A DNA stretch of 21,040 nucleotides from Polynucleobacter sp. (GTDB lineage Bacteria > Pseudomonadota > Gammaproteobacteria > Burkholderiales > Burkholderiaceae): assembly GCA_023253245.1 (NCBI GenBank), contig JALRHB010000011.1, positions 1-21,040 of the forward strand, given 5' to 3'. Under the pieces are notes generated by a model that ran no database searches, was not told the origin of the DNA, and saw only the letters and a list, made by a program, of their open reading frames with translations. A program made the translations under genes and the position numbers. Below are positions 7,418-13,518 of the stretch, piece by piece; positions within the stretch are counted from its first letter, which is position 1; the number at the start of each line of letters is the position of its first letter.

Positions 7418-7569
7418 CCCGCATCTACACACCAGAAGAAAAGCGCCGCCTAGACAAGATCAAAGCCGCTGCACAGAAGGTAAAGGCTCGAAAAGCCTGT
7501 AAGTTGCGCGACCGCGCGAATGAAATCGACGAACAGAATTACATCAAACAAATGTCGGAGGTGGTATGA
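7414..7569 (+). CDS. Small basic helical protein, unknown function
   Basis: A 51-residue protein whose ATG overlaps the previous stop (ATGA), with GGAG 8 nt upstream. It is very rich in Lys and Arg (TPEEKRRLDKIKAAAQKVKA) and predicted to be one long helix. A nucleic-acid-binding role is possible from charge alone. Its translation is coupled to both neighbours. Confidence 0.7.
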   Translation: MTRIYTPEEKRRLDKIKAAAQKVKARKACKLRDRANEIDEQNYIKQMSEVV

Positions 7570-7775
7570 GTGAGTGGATTAGCGTTAAGGAAAAAGCTCC
7601 AGATGGAAAGTGCATTGTTTACCTTAGTGAACCACAACAAGGAAGATTTGTTCACTCAGCTGACTTTACACATAAAGCAGCCGCTGTAATAGGTGAAAGG
7701 TTTGAGTGGGATTGCAGTGGTGATGTAACACACTGGATGCCAATAGATTACCTTGGAGAACAACCAAAAAACTAA
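7566..7775 (+). CDS. DUF551-family protein
   Basis: The 69-residue protein has the hallmarks of DUF551: an N-terminal WISVKEKAPDGKCIVYLS, a central aromatic segment, and the C-terminal VTHWMPI (about 54-60). Members are small accessory proteins common in lambdoid and other gammaproteobacterial phages; their function is not established. ATG overlaps the upstream stop (ATGA), with GGAGG 5 nt before it. It closes the plus-strand cassette and its stop codon lies in the following terminator stem, convergent with the capsid gene. Confidence 0.85.
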   Translation: MSEWISVKEKAPDGKCIVYLSEPQQGRFVHSADFTHKAAAVIGERFEWDCSGDVTHWMPIDYLGEQPKN

Positions 7776-7795
7776 GCCCCCATTGCGGGGGCTTT
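7774..7795. terminator. Bidirectional terminator between DUF551 and capsid genes
   Basis: AAGCCCCC (7774-7781) pairs with GGGGGCTT (7787-7794). Plus side ends in TTTCAATTT; the minus side is followed by AGTTTTTTGG. It separates convergent genes. Confidence 0.85.
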
Positions 7796-7799
7796 CAAT

Positions 7800-8834
7800 T
7801 TACTTGTTACCAAACAACACGCACTTCTTGCCAGAGAAGCTTGTCTTGGCGCAGAAGCCTACAGCAGACCATTTCACGAATGCGAAATCGCTGTTGTGGA
7901 ACTGGCGCGTCACGGCGTAGGTGTTGATACCCATACCAACAACCGGGTGAAGGCCCATCTGGTCATCCCAGTACATGATGAACTTGCCACCAGTCAGAGC
8001 GGAGTCGATGTAGATTTCCGCAATGCCTTCCAGCTTCAGCACGAGGTCTTTGATGGTGCCGAGAGTCCATGTATCCGCACTCACGAACCGCTCCATGTTG
8101 GACATAGCTGCGGCAGATACACCAACGCGAACAGGGTTCACGCAGTTGTTTGTGATGCGCAGACGGTCACGAGCGACCTTGATTTCAGTCTGGATCTCAA
8201 TCGCGGTAGCGGTAGAGGAGCTGATATCAATGGTCGGGGTGTAGGTGTCAACGGTGGTCTCTGAGCCGGAAGTCAGGCCAAGCCACTTCTGACCATCAAC
8301 GGACAGGCCAGCGTTACCAGCAAACAGGAAGCTGTTCATGGTGCGCATCAGGCCAAGCTCAGCTTCGCGAGCGTCATCAACCAGCGCATCGAAACCTTCG
8401 GAGCGCATAGCTTCAACATCACGCCAGCTACGGCCAAACCCTTTGTCGTGCACCGGAACAATCACGCCAGCGTAGCCGTAATCGGTATGATCCAGTTTCA
8501 CGCCAATCTGGCCAGACATGGAGGTTTGACCATTGTCCATGTCGGAGCTCTTGCGATACTCGTACAGGGTCTTGCCGATATTTACCGGACGAGCCTTCTG
8601 CATCAGACGGGTCAGGGTGGCGAACTCACCCATGGGATTGACTTCGATCTTGGTGGTCGCGTCAAACTCACGGTAAGCCTCAGCAGGACTGCGGCCAGCG
8701 TTGGTCATTTGCAGGAACGCCTTCATTGCCGGATCACCAGCACTGCGCAGTTCTTGCACATGGTTCCACTGGGCCTGCATTGCCCGTTTTTCTTGCGCGT
8801 TTTTAGCCAGCGCTTGGCGAATAATCAAAGACAT
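7800..8834 (-). CDS. Major capsid protein
   Basis: At 344 residues it has the size of an HK97-fold capsid protein. It follows protease/scaffold and decoration genes and has a strong ribosome site (AAGGAG). The N-terminal 60 residues are helical and charged (a possible delta-like or scaffold-interacting segment), followed by mixed alpha-beta sequence: YEYRKSSDMDNGQTSMSGQI, VPVHDKGFGRSWRDVEAMRS (a probable E-loop/spine-helix region), a long Thr/Ile segment near 195-220, and a strand-rich C-terminus HPVVGMGINTYAVTRQFHNS. No sequence motif proves the fold; the call rests on order, length and character. A terminator follows directly. Confidence 0.85.
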   Translation of the reverse strand: MSLIIRQALAKNAQEKRAMQAQWNHVQELRSAGDPAMKAFLQMTNAGRSPAEAYREFDATTKIEVNPMGEFATLTRLMQKARPVNIGKTLYEYRKSSDMDNGQTSMSGQIGVKLDHTDYGYAGVIVPVHDKGFGRSWRDVEAMRSEGFDALVDDAREAELGLMRTMNSFLFAGNAGLSVDGQKWLGLTSGSETTVDTYTPTIDISSSTATAIEIQTEIKVARDRLRITNNCVNPVRVGVSAAAMSNMERFVSADTWTLGTIKDLVLKLEGIAEIYIDSALTGGKFIMYWDDQMGLHPVVGMGINTYAVTRQFHNSDFAFVKWSAVGFCAKTSFSGKKCVLFGNK

Positions 8835-8846
8835 ATAGCTATCTCC

Positions 8847-9290
8847 TTATGCCTTATAAGCCAGAACGAGCTGACCAGCGGCAGAGGTGGTGACAGCCTC
8901 TTCCACGAAGAACAGCGGAACGTCAGTGCCAGCAACGCCCTTTTCCAGCAAGCCACCAGCGGAAGCCTTGGAAGTAAGGAAATCACCCTTTGCCAGAGTC
9001 TGAGCGGTTTTGCACGCAACGTTGACGAACTGACCGGAGCGCAGTCGCACAGCGCGAACGGTGTCGCCAATAGCCCATGCGGTGGTAATGTCGCCCTTGA
9101 AACCGGAACCTCGCTCAACAACAACCAGAGCTTCGGTGGCATTGGTGGCAGCAGCATTCAACAGCGCCAGAGTGTTGCCAGAGCGAGTTACCACGTAGCC
9201 AGGAACAAGCGCCGCAGCGGAAGTGCCCTCTGCATAAACCGGAGTTTCACCGATTTCGACAGGGCCTTGGAAAATTGCACGTTTAGCCAT
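8847..9290 (-). CDS. Head decoration (capsid cement) protein
   Basis: A 147-residue, Ala/Gly/Val/Thr-rich, beta-dominated protein between the protease/scaffold gene and the capsid gene, where decoration proteins are normally encoded. Typical segments are GTSAAALVPGYVVTRSGNTL and GDTVRAVRLRSGQFVNVACK; repeated small hydrophobic strands fit the beta-tulip-like cement proteins. These bind the expanded head surface and stabilise it against DNA pressure. AAGGGGG lies about 7 nt before ATG. The short gap to the capsid start (12 bp) means co-transcription. Confidence 0.78.
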   Translation of the reverse strand: MAKRAIFQGPVEIGETPVYAEGTSAAALVPGYVVTRSGNTLALLNAAATNATEALVVVERGSGFKGDITTAWAIGDTVRAVRLRSGQFVNVACKTAQTLAKGDFLTSKASAGGLLEKGVAGTDVPLFFVEEAVTTSAAGQLVLAYKA

Positions 9291-9301
9291 TTCTAGCCCC
9301 C

Positions 9302-10834
9302 TTATTCCGGCATCGGTTCAAATTTCGGAGCTTGGCTGAAACCGCCAGCGCCGTTAGCCACTACCACGCCAGATTTGGCGAGCAGGCCATTCAGAGCCTT
9401 AACGCTCAGCTTCTTGGCATCTTCCAATTCCATGATGCCAGCGTTGGCAACCTGAGCAGCAACGGCGTCAATCTCTGCTTGAGCGGCGGCAGCGTTGGCG
9501 GCTTTGAGCTGTTTAATTTCCTCAGCCAGCGCATTGACAGCCGCCAGCACATCGGAGTTTTTCGCCTTGGCATTGCCTTCGGCGTCATCCATTTCATCTT
9601 CGTCTTCCACTTTGCCTTTCGGCTTCATGGCTTCGTTATAAGCGGCAAACAGCGCATCGTCGTCCAGACCTTCGGTCTTTACGCCTGCTGCATTGAGTGC
9701 GGCAAGGATTTTCTCTTTCATCGGATCGACCTCGTTATATTCGATGTTGTTAACAACAAAGCGATTATATTCCATTTCGGCATTAACACCAAACTTCTTG
9801 CCAAGCCAATTCAAAAATTGTGCCAACTTAGAGTTTGGCATGGTTTTTTCCATCTTGGATTTGTAGTGTTCGACGTTTGCAATTATGCGCTGACGGTCTG
9901 ATTCGGCCACTGATTCGGCGTTAATTGCTTCTAGTGCGGCTGGTACTGCATATGGCCGCCCATCAATAACGTCAGCAAACGGCATCTTGTACGCACCGAA
10001 ATCGCCAACATTAGTAGCATCGAACTCCATGAAAAACTTTCGGTAATTAGTGCTTGGTGCTGATTCCGAGCCTGAGAATTTGCGGATTCGGTTAACCGCC
10101 TCTGCCTCGTTCCATGCGTAATCAGCCTGAGCGAGTGGAAGCGACAGGTTTGGTGAGCAGGCGTTTACGTGCAGCTCTGCAACCTCAACGGCGGATTCCC
10201 CATTCCCGTTGGTGAACATGCCCACCGCCTCGGTGTTGTTCTTAGCGCCTGGCTCTGACTCTGGATTCAGGATTGCGGAGTGGTCTAGGTTTGCCACTGA
10301 CTCAACGCGCCAATCGTACTCTTCCCCGTCTGGGCCAATGCCGTTTTCTTCCACGATATACAGCTCAAGGCCAGTGGATCGGTCGATAGGCTGGCGGTTG
10401 TTGATGCGCTCGATAAGCCATTCTGCATTCTCATTCTCTGCGGCGCGTTTCATGTCGATGTATGTATTTGATACCAGTTTGTCACCAACAAGCCGCCAAT
10501 CCGAGTCGAAGGCAAACACGTTATGAGCCGACATAATTAGCGGGTCATTAGCCGAGATGAAATTGCCATTTTCGTCTGACGGGTGAGACAGCGGTGCAGG
10601 AATGCGGGCATTGCTTGCCATTAGGTCTTTTGCCAGCTCATCGAATGCTTTGGCGGTGTACAGCCCGCGATTCATGACGGAATCGCGGATCATGTGAGTC
10701 ACGCCTTCGATGACGGTAAATTCAGTGTATACGGCCTGATTGTTAACTCGGCCAGAGAACAGGCGCTTATTCGAAACGTTGCCCGTTACTTGAGAATTGC
10801 AGTGAATGACTTTGCGCTTCATTGCCATGTCCAT
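9302..10834 (-). CDS. Prohead protease (DUF2213-like) fused to a scaffold domain
   Basis: A 510-residue protein. Residues about 25-210 resemble DUF2213-type capsid maturation proteases: RLFSGRVNNQAVYTEFTVIE, PAPLSHP (candidate His84), DRSTGLELYI (candidate Ser153) and NLDHSAIL (182-189). A middle segment (about 235-335) has the W..AEAVNRIRKF and YKMPFADVIDGRPYAVPAAL patterns often attached to phage proteases. The C-terminus (about 370-500) is acidic then Ala-rich coiled coil (EDEDEMDDAEG, LAEEIKQLKAANAAAAQAEI), typical of scaffolds. The protease cuts scaffold and capsid during maturation. The start is uncertain: ATGs at 10834, 10828 and 10822, none with a strong ribosome site. Confidence 0.85.
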   Translation of the reverse strand: MDMAMKRKVIHCNSQVTGNVSNKRLFSGRVNNQAVYTEFTVIEGVTHMIRDSVMNRGLYTAKAFDELAKDLMASNARIPAPLSHPSDENGNFISANDPLIMSAHNVFAFDSDWRLVGDKLVSNTYIDMKRAAENENAEWLIERINNRQPIDRSTGLELYIVEENGIGPDGEEYDWRVESVANLDHSAILNPESEPGAKNNTEAVGMFTNGNGESAVEVAELHVNACSPNLSLPLAQADYAWNEAEAVNRIRKFSGSESAPSTNYRKFFMEFDATNVGDFGAYKMPFADVIDGRPYAVPAALEAINAESVAESDRQRIIANVEHYKSKMEKTMPNSKLAQFLNWLGKKFGVNAEMEYNRFVVNNIEYNEVDPMKEKILAALNAAGVKTEGLDDDALFAAYNEAMKPKGKVEDEDEMDDAEGNAKAKNSDVLAAVNALAEEIKQLKAANAAAAQAEIDAVAAQVANAGIMELEDAKKLSVKALNGLLAKSGVVVANGAGGFSQAPKFEPMPE

Positions 10835-10852
10835 GTTTGATGTGATATGGCG

Positions 10853-10880
10853 ATTATACAGCGGAGCGCAGGAATGACAA
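10853..10880 (-). promoter_or_regulatory. Consensus sigma-70 promoter of the head gene operon
   Basis: Read on the minus strand: TTGTCA (10880-10875), 16-bp spacer, perfect TATAAT (10858-10853). Transcription would start about 10846, 12 nt before the protease ATG at 10834. The -35 box lies in one arm of the upstream terminator hairpin (10877-10902), so termination of the preceding operon and initiation of this one overlap. No TAGTTGACA site is next to it. Confidence 0.8.
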
Positions 10881-10902
10881 AGCCGCCTAGTGGCGGCTTT
10901 GT
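10877..10902 (-). terminator. Terminator of the NinX-to-10903 operon
   Basis: ACAAAGCCGCC (10877-10887) and GGCGGCTTTGT (10892-10902) form an 11-bp stem with a 4-nt loop. On the minus strand the 3' arm ends GGCTTTGTCATT; the short T-tract makes it moderate. The 10903-11109 stop abuts it. Confidence 0.7.
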
Positions 10903-11109
10903 TTAGATCTCTTTTGATAGCGCTATGATGTGCTCAAGAAGGTAATCATATTCTTTGGCGAACTTTATCATTGCTACTAGGGTTACGCTTCCATCTTGCT
11001 GACCCCACAGTTTACCCTGAAACTCACCATTTAGATAATAATAGTCGCTAGCAATTTTTTGCGCTCTCTGCACGCGCTCTTCTATGATTTTATTGCTTAT
11101 CACATCCAT
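10903..11109 (-). CDS. Small helical protein, unknown function
   Basis: A 68-residue protein; ATG 11109 is preferred (GGAGG about 7 nt upstream) over GTG 11112. It is helical with many Tyr/Lys/Glu residues (RAQKIASDYYYLNGEFQGKL, then AMIKFAKEYDYLLEHIIALS). No family is recognised. It is the last gene of the minus-strand small-gene operon, with translation coupled to its upstream neighbour. Confidence 0.68.
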   Translation of the reverse strand: MDVISNKIIEERVQRAQKIASDYYYLNGEFQGKLWGQQDGSVTLVAMIKFAKEYDYLLEHIIALSKEI

Positions 11110-11282
11110 CACTCCACCTCCCGCACGATGCGGCGTTCGTCTATTTTAATCATGTGGTCATCTGTTCGCTCTGTTCCATAGGCATCACCAAAAAGAAGCC
11201 ATAAACCATCATGAAATCTTGCAATCTCCATAACGCCTTTATTGCACCATGGCTCAACCCAGTAAAAACCATCCTCGCGCAT
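11109..11282 (-). CDS. Small tryptophan-rich protein, unknown function
   Basis: A 57-residue protein; ATG 11282 follows AGGAGG at 5 nt, ruling out a longer frame from 11309. MREDGFYWVEPWCNKGVMEI followed by ARFHDGLWLLFGD is a compact beta-type pattern (GFYWV...EIARF..G.W...G) that I have seen in many small phage proteins. It may be a small SH3-like or DUF-type domain. Function unknown. Confidence 0.7.
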   Translation of the reverse strand: MREDGFYWVEPWCNKGVMEIARFHDGLWLLFGDAYGTERTDDHMIKIDERRIVREVE

Positions 11283-11290
11283 AAAACCTC

Positions 11291-11368
11291 CTAACAAAAT
11301 ATCAAACAAGCCGTTAGTGCAACCACGATTGCAACTTGCGCCAGCGAGTACATGGCAAATCGGATCAC
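11291..11368 (-). CDS. Tiny membrane peptide with lipobox-like end
   Basis: A 25-codon frame with a GTG start overlapping the upstream stop (GTGA at 11368-11365). It encodes a hydrophobic segment ending VALTACLIFC; LTAC matches a lipobox, with only four residues after the Cys. It fills the otherwise empty gap between the genes ending at 11365 and starting at 11282. No strong ribosome site, so expression would depend on coupling. It could be chance. Confidence 0.35.
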   Translation of the reverse strand: MIRFAMYSLAQVAIVVALTACLIFC

Positions 11369-11640
11369 TGCTTCATCTTCCGATAGCAAAGCGATGCTAC
11401 ATCGGTCGCAAAAGAACGCGACTCCTTGATTTGGTATTCCTCAGTTGAGTATCGCGGCATGGCTATAGCATCAAGCGCAATGCCTTGAAAAATATCATCA
11501 TCCCCTGCGATCTCGATGATCTTCGAGGCTGGCACTCCTTTTTGATTTGCCAGTGATGCCATGTAGGCAAGCTCCTCAAGAGCCTTGCAAGTCCCTACTT
11601 GTGTTGCGGTAAGCGCCGCAGCAAACATAATTCCAATCAT
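11365..11640 (-). CDS. Probable exported small protein, unknown function
   Basis: A 91-residue protein; ATG 11640 lies 8 nt after GGAGG, preferred to GTG 11643. The N-terminus MIGIMFAAALTATQVGTCKA is hydrophobic and could be a signal peptide (though short of positive charge) or membrane anchor. The remainder is a mixed helical domain with KIIEIAGDDDIFQGIALDAI and two more Cys. Export to the periplasm would suggest an envelope or superinfection role, but this is only inference. Coupled to the 51-residue gene upstream. Confidence 0.65.
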   Translation of the reverse strand: MIGIMFAAALTATQVGTCKALEELAYMASLANQKGVPASKIIEIAGDDDIFQGIALDAIAMPRYSTEEYQIKESRSFATDVASLCYRKMKQ

Positions 11641-11795
11641 CACATCTTCCTCCAGTCGATTACTTGGCAGCCGCTGAAAACATTCCAGCGCTTACCATCC
11701 CACTGCTTGACGCACCATTCATCGCACAGTTTTCCGTGAACAGTCCAGTTGATGCGCACGGTGTATGTACCTGGGCGAGTTGGGTTAGGCTTCAA
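11640..11795 (-). CDS. 51-residue Trp/Cys-rich protein with TTG start
   Basis: Between the MazG-like gene and the gene at 11365-11640 lies an open frame starting at TTG 11795, 7 nt after AAAGGAG, and ending in TGA overlapping the next start. Its product (MKPNPTRPGTYTVRINWTVH, then KLCDEWCVKQWDGKRWNVFS and GCQVIDWRKM) has six Trp and three Cys and looks like a compact beta domain. It overlaps the MazG-like stop by 11 nt. Good ribosome site, perfect packing between neighbours and composition support a real gene. No family recognised. Confidence 0.72.
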   Translation of the reverse strand: MKPNPTRPGTYTVRINWTVHGKLCDEWCVKQWDGKRWNVFSGCQVIDWRKM

Positions 11796-12090
11796 TGTCT
11801 GACTCCTTTACAAACACGCCATCGATCATGCGGCCTTTGCGGTCTTTGATTTCTCGATATGCGCACTCAATGCACCACTCAATGTCTAATCCAGACTGCT
11901 CTGCTAAGATGGTTAGAACGACAACCATGTCGCCAATAGAGTCAGCAACAAGAAACTCATTTCCCTTGGCGATGCCTGCTGCAAGCTCGCCTTGCTCCTC
12001 GACCAGCTTTACCATTTGCCGGAAGCGGTCGCTACCTTCAATCAGGTTGCGGTCGTGCGCCCATTGGCGGATTTCGTTGAAACGTGGCAT
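11785..12090 (-). CDS. MazG-like nucleotide pyrophosphohydrolase
   Basis: A 101-residue all-helical protein with the MazG metal-binding signature: EExxE at 31-35 (VEEQGELAAGIAKG), DxxxD at 50-54 (ADSIGDMVVVL), and the C-terminal KDRKGRMIDGVFVKE typical of short MazG-like enzymes. The family hydrolyses (d)NTPs to NMP and pyrophosphate, cleaning modified nucleotides or, in phages, shifting nucleotide or alarmone pools; the phage substrate is not known here. The ATG overlaps the upstream stop (TAATG). Together with the R67-like protein in the same operon it hints at nucleotide metabolism. Confidence 0.88.
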   Translation of the reverse strand: MPRFNEIRQWAHDRNLIEGSDRFRQMVKLVEEQGELAAGIAKGNEFLVADSIGDMVVVLTILAEQSGLDIEWCIECAYREIKDRKGRMIDGVFVKESDIEA

Positions 12091-12293
12091 TAGACAATCC
12101 TATGTGTTGTGATTACAAGTCGCTCATCGCTGCCGCGCTTGGCAAGGATGGCCATGTTTGATGCGCTGAAAGTCACCTTGTCGAACGTGCCGGAATGAGC
12201 CTCGATGCAGCCTTGCAATGATCCAGAAAGGCATTCGCGGCTCGGGCCTTTCGGTGTGCAACTGTCGTTTCTGAATTCGGTGGTGTAGATCAT
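12090..12293 (-). CDS. Small protein, unknown function
   Basis: A 67-residue protein with ATG 12293 overlapping the R67-like stop (ATGA) and a stop touching the MazG-like start. Sequence RNDSCTPKGPSRECLSGSLQ, then CIEAHSGTFDKVTFSASNMA, with three Cys in the first half and strand-like ends (AILAKRGSDERLVITTHRIV). No family recognised. Tight coupling on both sides supports it as real. Confidence 0.68.
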   Translation of the reverse strand: MIYTTEFRNDSCTPKGPSRECLSGSLQGCIEAHSGTFDKVTFSASNMAILAKRGSDERLVITTHRIV

Positions 12294-12508
12294 TTATCGC
12301 TCCCATCAAGGTTTGTTTCCACAGGCTCTAGTGCGCTTGCTGGATAAATCTGTACGCTTCCTGGCTCTCGCTCGCTCTCGATGCAGTAACCAACGTCAGT
12401 TAGCTCTGTTGAATAGTAACCGACTACTCTACCTTGCCACGATGAGCCTGATTTCTTGCGAAGCCTTGTCCCGATTGCCCATGCACCAAGCGATGTGAAA
12501 ATCTTCAT
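12290..12508 (-). CDS. R67/DfrB-like type II dihydrofolate reductase homologue
   Basis: A 72-residue protein whose residues about 11-62 align with plasmid R67 DHFR (DfrB). By hand alignment to R67 recalled from memory, about 32 of 52 positions are identical. Matching blocks are RLRKKSGSSWQG, VGYYSTELT, and PGSVQIYP. The R67 active-pore residues Lys32, Gln67, Ile68 and Tyr69 all have counterparts (K18 and QIY). R67 is an SH3-like tetramer reducing dihydrofolate with NADPH and is naturally resistant to trimethoprim. The N-terminus lacks the long flexible tail of R67 and the C-terminus has an extra ETNLDGSDK. Enzymatic activity is inferred. AGGAGC lies about 8 nt upstream; ATGA overlaps with ninX. 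Confidence 0.85.
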   Translation of the reverse strand: MKIFTSLGAWAIGTRLRKKSGSSWQGRVVGYYSTELTDVGYCIESEREPGSVQIYPASALEPVETNLDGSDK

Positions 12509-12831
12509 TGCGCTTGCTCCTGCATCATCAAAAACACGATCATTGCCGCTCGGAGTGGGTTGTTCGAGGTTGATTCGTGATACCCACGCATAACCGAACT
12601 TGCCGTACAGCTTCCATTAACCCACTTAAACCCAATTTTCATTTTAATCAGGATTGGCATTGCATCTGATGGATTGTTGCAGTAGTCGACCACACCCATA
12701 ACCGAAACAACATTGTCGCCTTCGTGTTTTACTGCGCCAAACACCACACCTGAATTTTCGGCCGCATCAACACCAATGGCTTTGGCAACAAGCAGGTTAA
12801 TCTGCAAATCACTCATCTCTTCGTAGTTCAT
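12505..12831 (-). CDS. ninX: NinX-like protein (DUF2591)
   Basis: A 108-residue protein; ATG 12831 is chosen for AAGGAG 7 nt upstream. It matches phage NinX/DUF2591: an N-terminal YEEMSDLQINLLVAKAIG, a central VDYCNNPSDAMPIL (48-61) and the ending NPLRAAMIVFLMM (91-103). P22-like phages carry ninX in the nin region between replication and lysis genes; its biochemical role is unknown. Here it leads a minus-strand operon of at least eight small genes under a clear promoter (12844-12888), suggesting early or middle expression. Confidence 0.88.
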   Translation of the reverse strand: MNYEEMSDLQINLLVAKAIGVDAAENSGVVFGAVKHEGDNVVSVMGVVDYCNNPSDAMPILIKMKIGFKWVNGSCTASSVMRGYHESTSNNPLRAAMIVFLMMQEQAQ

Positions 12832-12843
12832 GGCAATCTCCTT

Positions 12844-12888
12844 GGTTGACGCTCTCAATGTAGCGCCAAGGTGATGCGCTGTCAACTA
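12844..12888 (-). promoter_or_regulatory. Sigma-70 promoter with paired TAGTTGACA / GTCAACC sites
   Basis: On the minus strand: TAGTTGACA (12888-12880, with -35 TTGACA), 17-bp spacer, TACATT (12862-12857), then GTCAACC (12850-12844) directly before AAGGAG. The distance from -35 to the inverted copy is 35 bp, almost as at 7180-7223 (36 bp). Confidence 0.8.
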
Positions 12889-12896
12889 CTAATCGC

Positions 12897-13165
12897 TTGG
12901 GGAAGTTTGGGGAGGTTTGGGGAACCAACTTCCCCATCCGTAGACCGCGCCGGCACTGGCTTTATATATATAGGGGGAGAAAAGGATTAATTCATTCATT
13001 CTTTCTATTTATACTATTTTTTATGTTTATGTACGTGAGGTGGTTTTTGTGGATGGATGGACAGGCGCGTAACTTCGCCCTAACCTCCCCAGAATCGCTC
13101 AGAGCTAGGCGTAGCAAGGTCTAGCGTTGGGGATGCCACCTCCCCGGCACATCCCCAGTGGGGAT
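12897..13165. repeat. TTGGGGA repeat array with AT-rich core (possible origin or control region)
   Basis: This intergenic stretch separates divergent operons. It opens with three direct 10-bp repeats, TTGGGGA(A/G)(G/C) at 12897, 12907 and 12917, then an inverted copy AACTTCCCC (12927-12935). An AT-rich core (about 12961-13030) holds a TATATATA run and a T-rich tract. Further copies follow: AACCTCCCC (13082-13090), TTGGGGATG (13127-13135), ACCTCCCC (13138-13145), and a 15-bp palindrome ATCCCCA-G-TGGGGAT (13151-13165). Exact helical spacing of the first three copies and flanking of an AT-rich core resemble iterons beside a DNA-unwinding element; a packaging site or operator array is also possible. 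No gene is seen in it. Confidence 0.65.
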
Positions 13166-13168
13166 TTG

Positions 13169-13204
13169 TTGACACTCATCGCGCCATGTCGGACAATGAC
13201 AACT
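13169..13204 (+). promoter_or_regulatory. Sigma-70 promoter with GACAACT site
   Basis: TTGACA (13169-13174), 17-bp spacer, GACAAT (13192-13197), followed by TGACAACT (13197-13204). It sits directly after the palindrome at 13151-13165 and drives the gene at 13222. Confidence 0.7.
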
Positions 13205-13221
13205 CAAATTCAGGAGGTAGC

Positions 13222-13437
13222 ATGACAGAAGAAACCCGCAAGCCAGGCCGTCCACCAAAGGATAAATTCGTACAGGCAATCGAGGCAACCATTGGCGAGT
13301 CTAAGCCATCCGCAGCATTACTTGCCGCATTGATTTTGCCGCAAATCATCGCAACCTATGGCGCTGGTCACGTTGAGTCGAATTGCGATCTGGCAATGAA
13401 ATACTCAATGCGACTGTTGACACTGGATGGTGAGTAA
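13222..13437 (+). CDS. Small protein with AT-hook-like motif, unknown function
   Basis: A 71-residue protein; ATG 13222 follows AGGAGGT at 5 nt, so a longer frame from 13186 is rejected. The N-terminus TRKPGRPPKDKF contains GRP flanked by basic residues, an AT-hook-like DNA minor-groove motif. The rest is helical (PSAALLAALILPQIIATYGA). No family is recognised; a DNA-binding role would fit its place next to the repeat array. Its last codons contain the -35 of the following tRNA promoter. Confidence 0.72.
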   Translation: MTEETRKPGRPPKDKFVQAIEATIGESKPSAALLAALILPQIIATYGAGHVESNCDLAMKYSMRLLTLDGE

Positions 13438-13445
13438 ACTACTAT
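13417..13445 (+). promoter_or_regulatory. Sigma-70 promoter for the tRNA region
   Basis: TTGACA (13417-13422), 17-bp spacer, TACTAT (13440-13445): near consensus, starting inside the end of the 13222 gene. GTTGACA is present but no inverted GTCAAC copy follows. The transcript would cover the two tRNA genes and end at 13949-13970. Confidence 0.7.
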
Positions 13446-13518
13446 CAAATCTCGATGAGATAGCCGAGCCAACCAAGCTCAAAAATGTTTGATCGCAACC
13501 ATCAGGAGGTGATCAATC

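Noticed and set aside
8448..9296. 282-codon plus-strand open frame
   Set aside because: It runs antisense across the capsid and decoration genes, has no ribosome site, and its His/Leu/Ser-rich product reflects the codon pattern of the real genes.
12897..12926. G-quadruplex
   Set aside because: Only three runs of four G are in close order; a fourth run of at least three G is missing.
12897..13124. 75-codon ORF across the repeat array
   Set aside because: No ribosome site; the product is an unlikely Phe-rich translation of the AT-rich core and the repeats. The DNA pattern explains it better.
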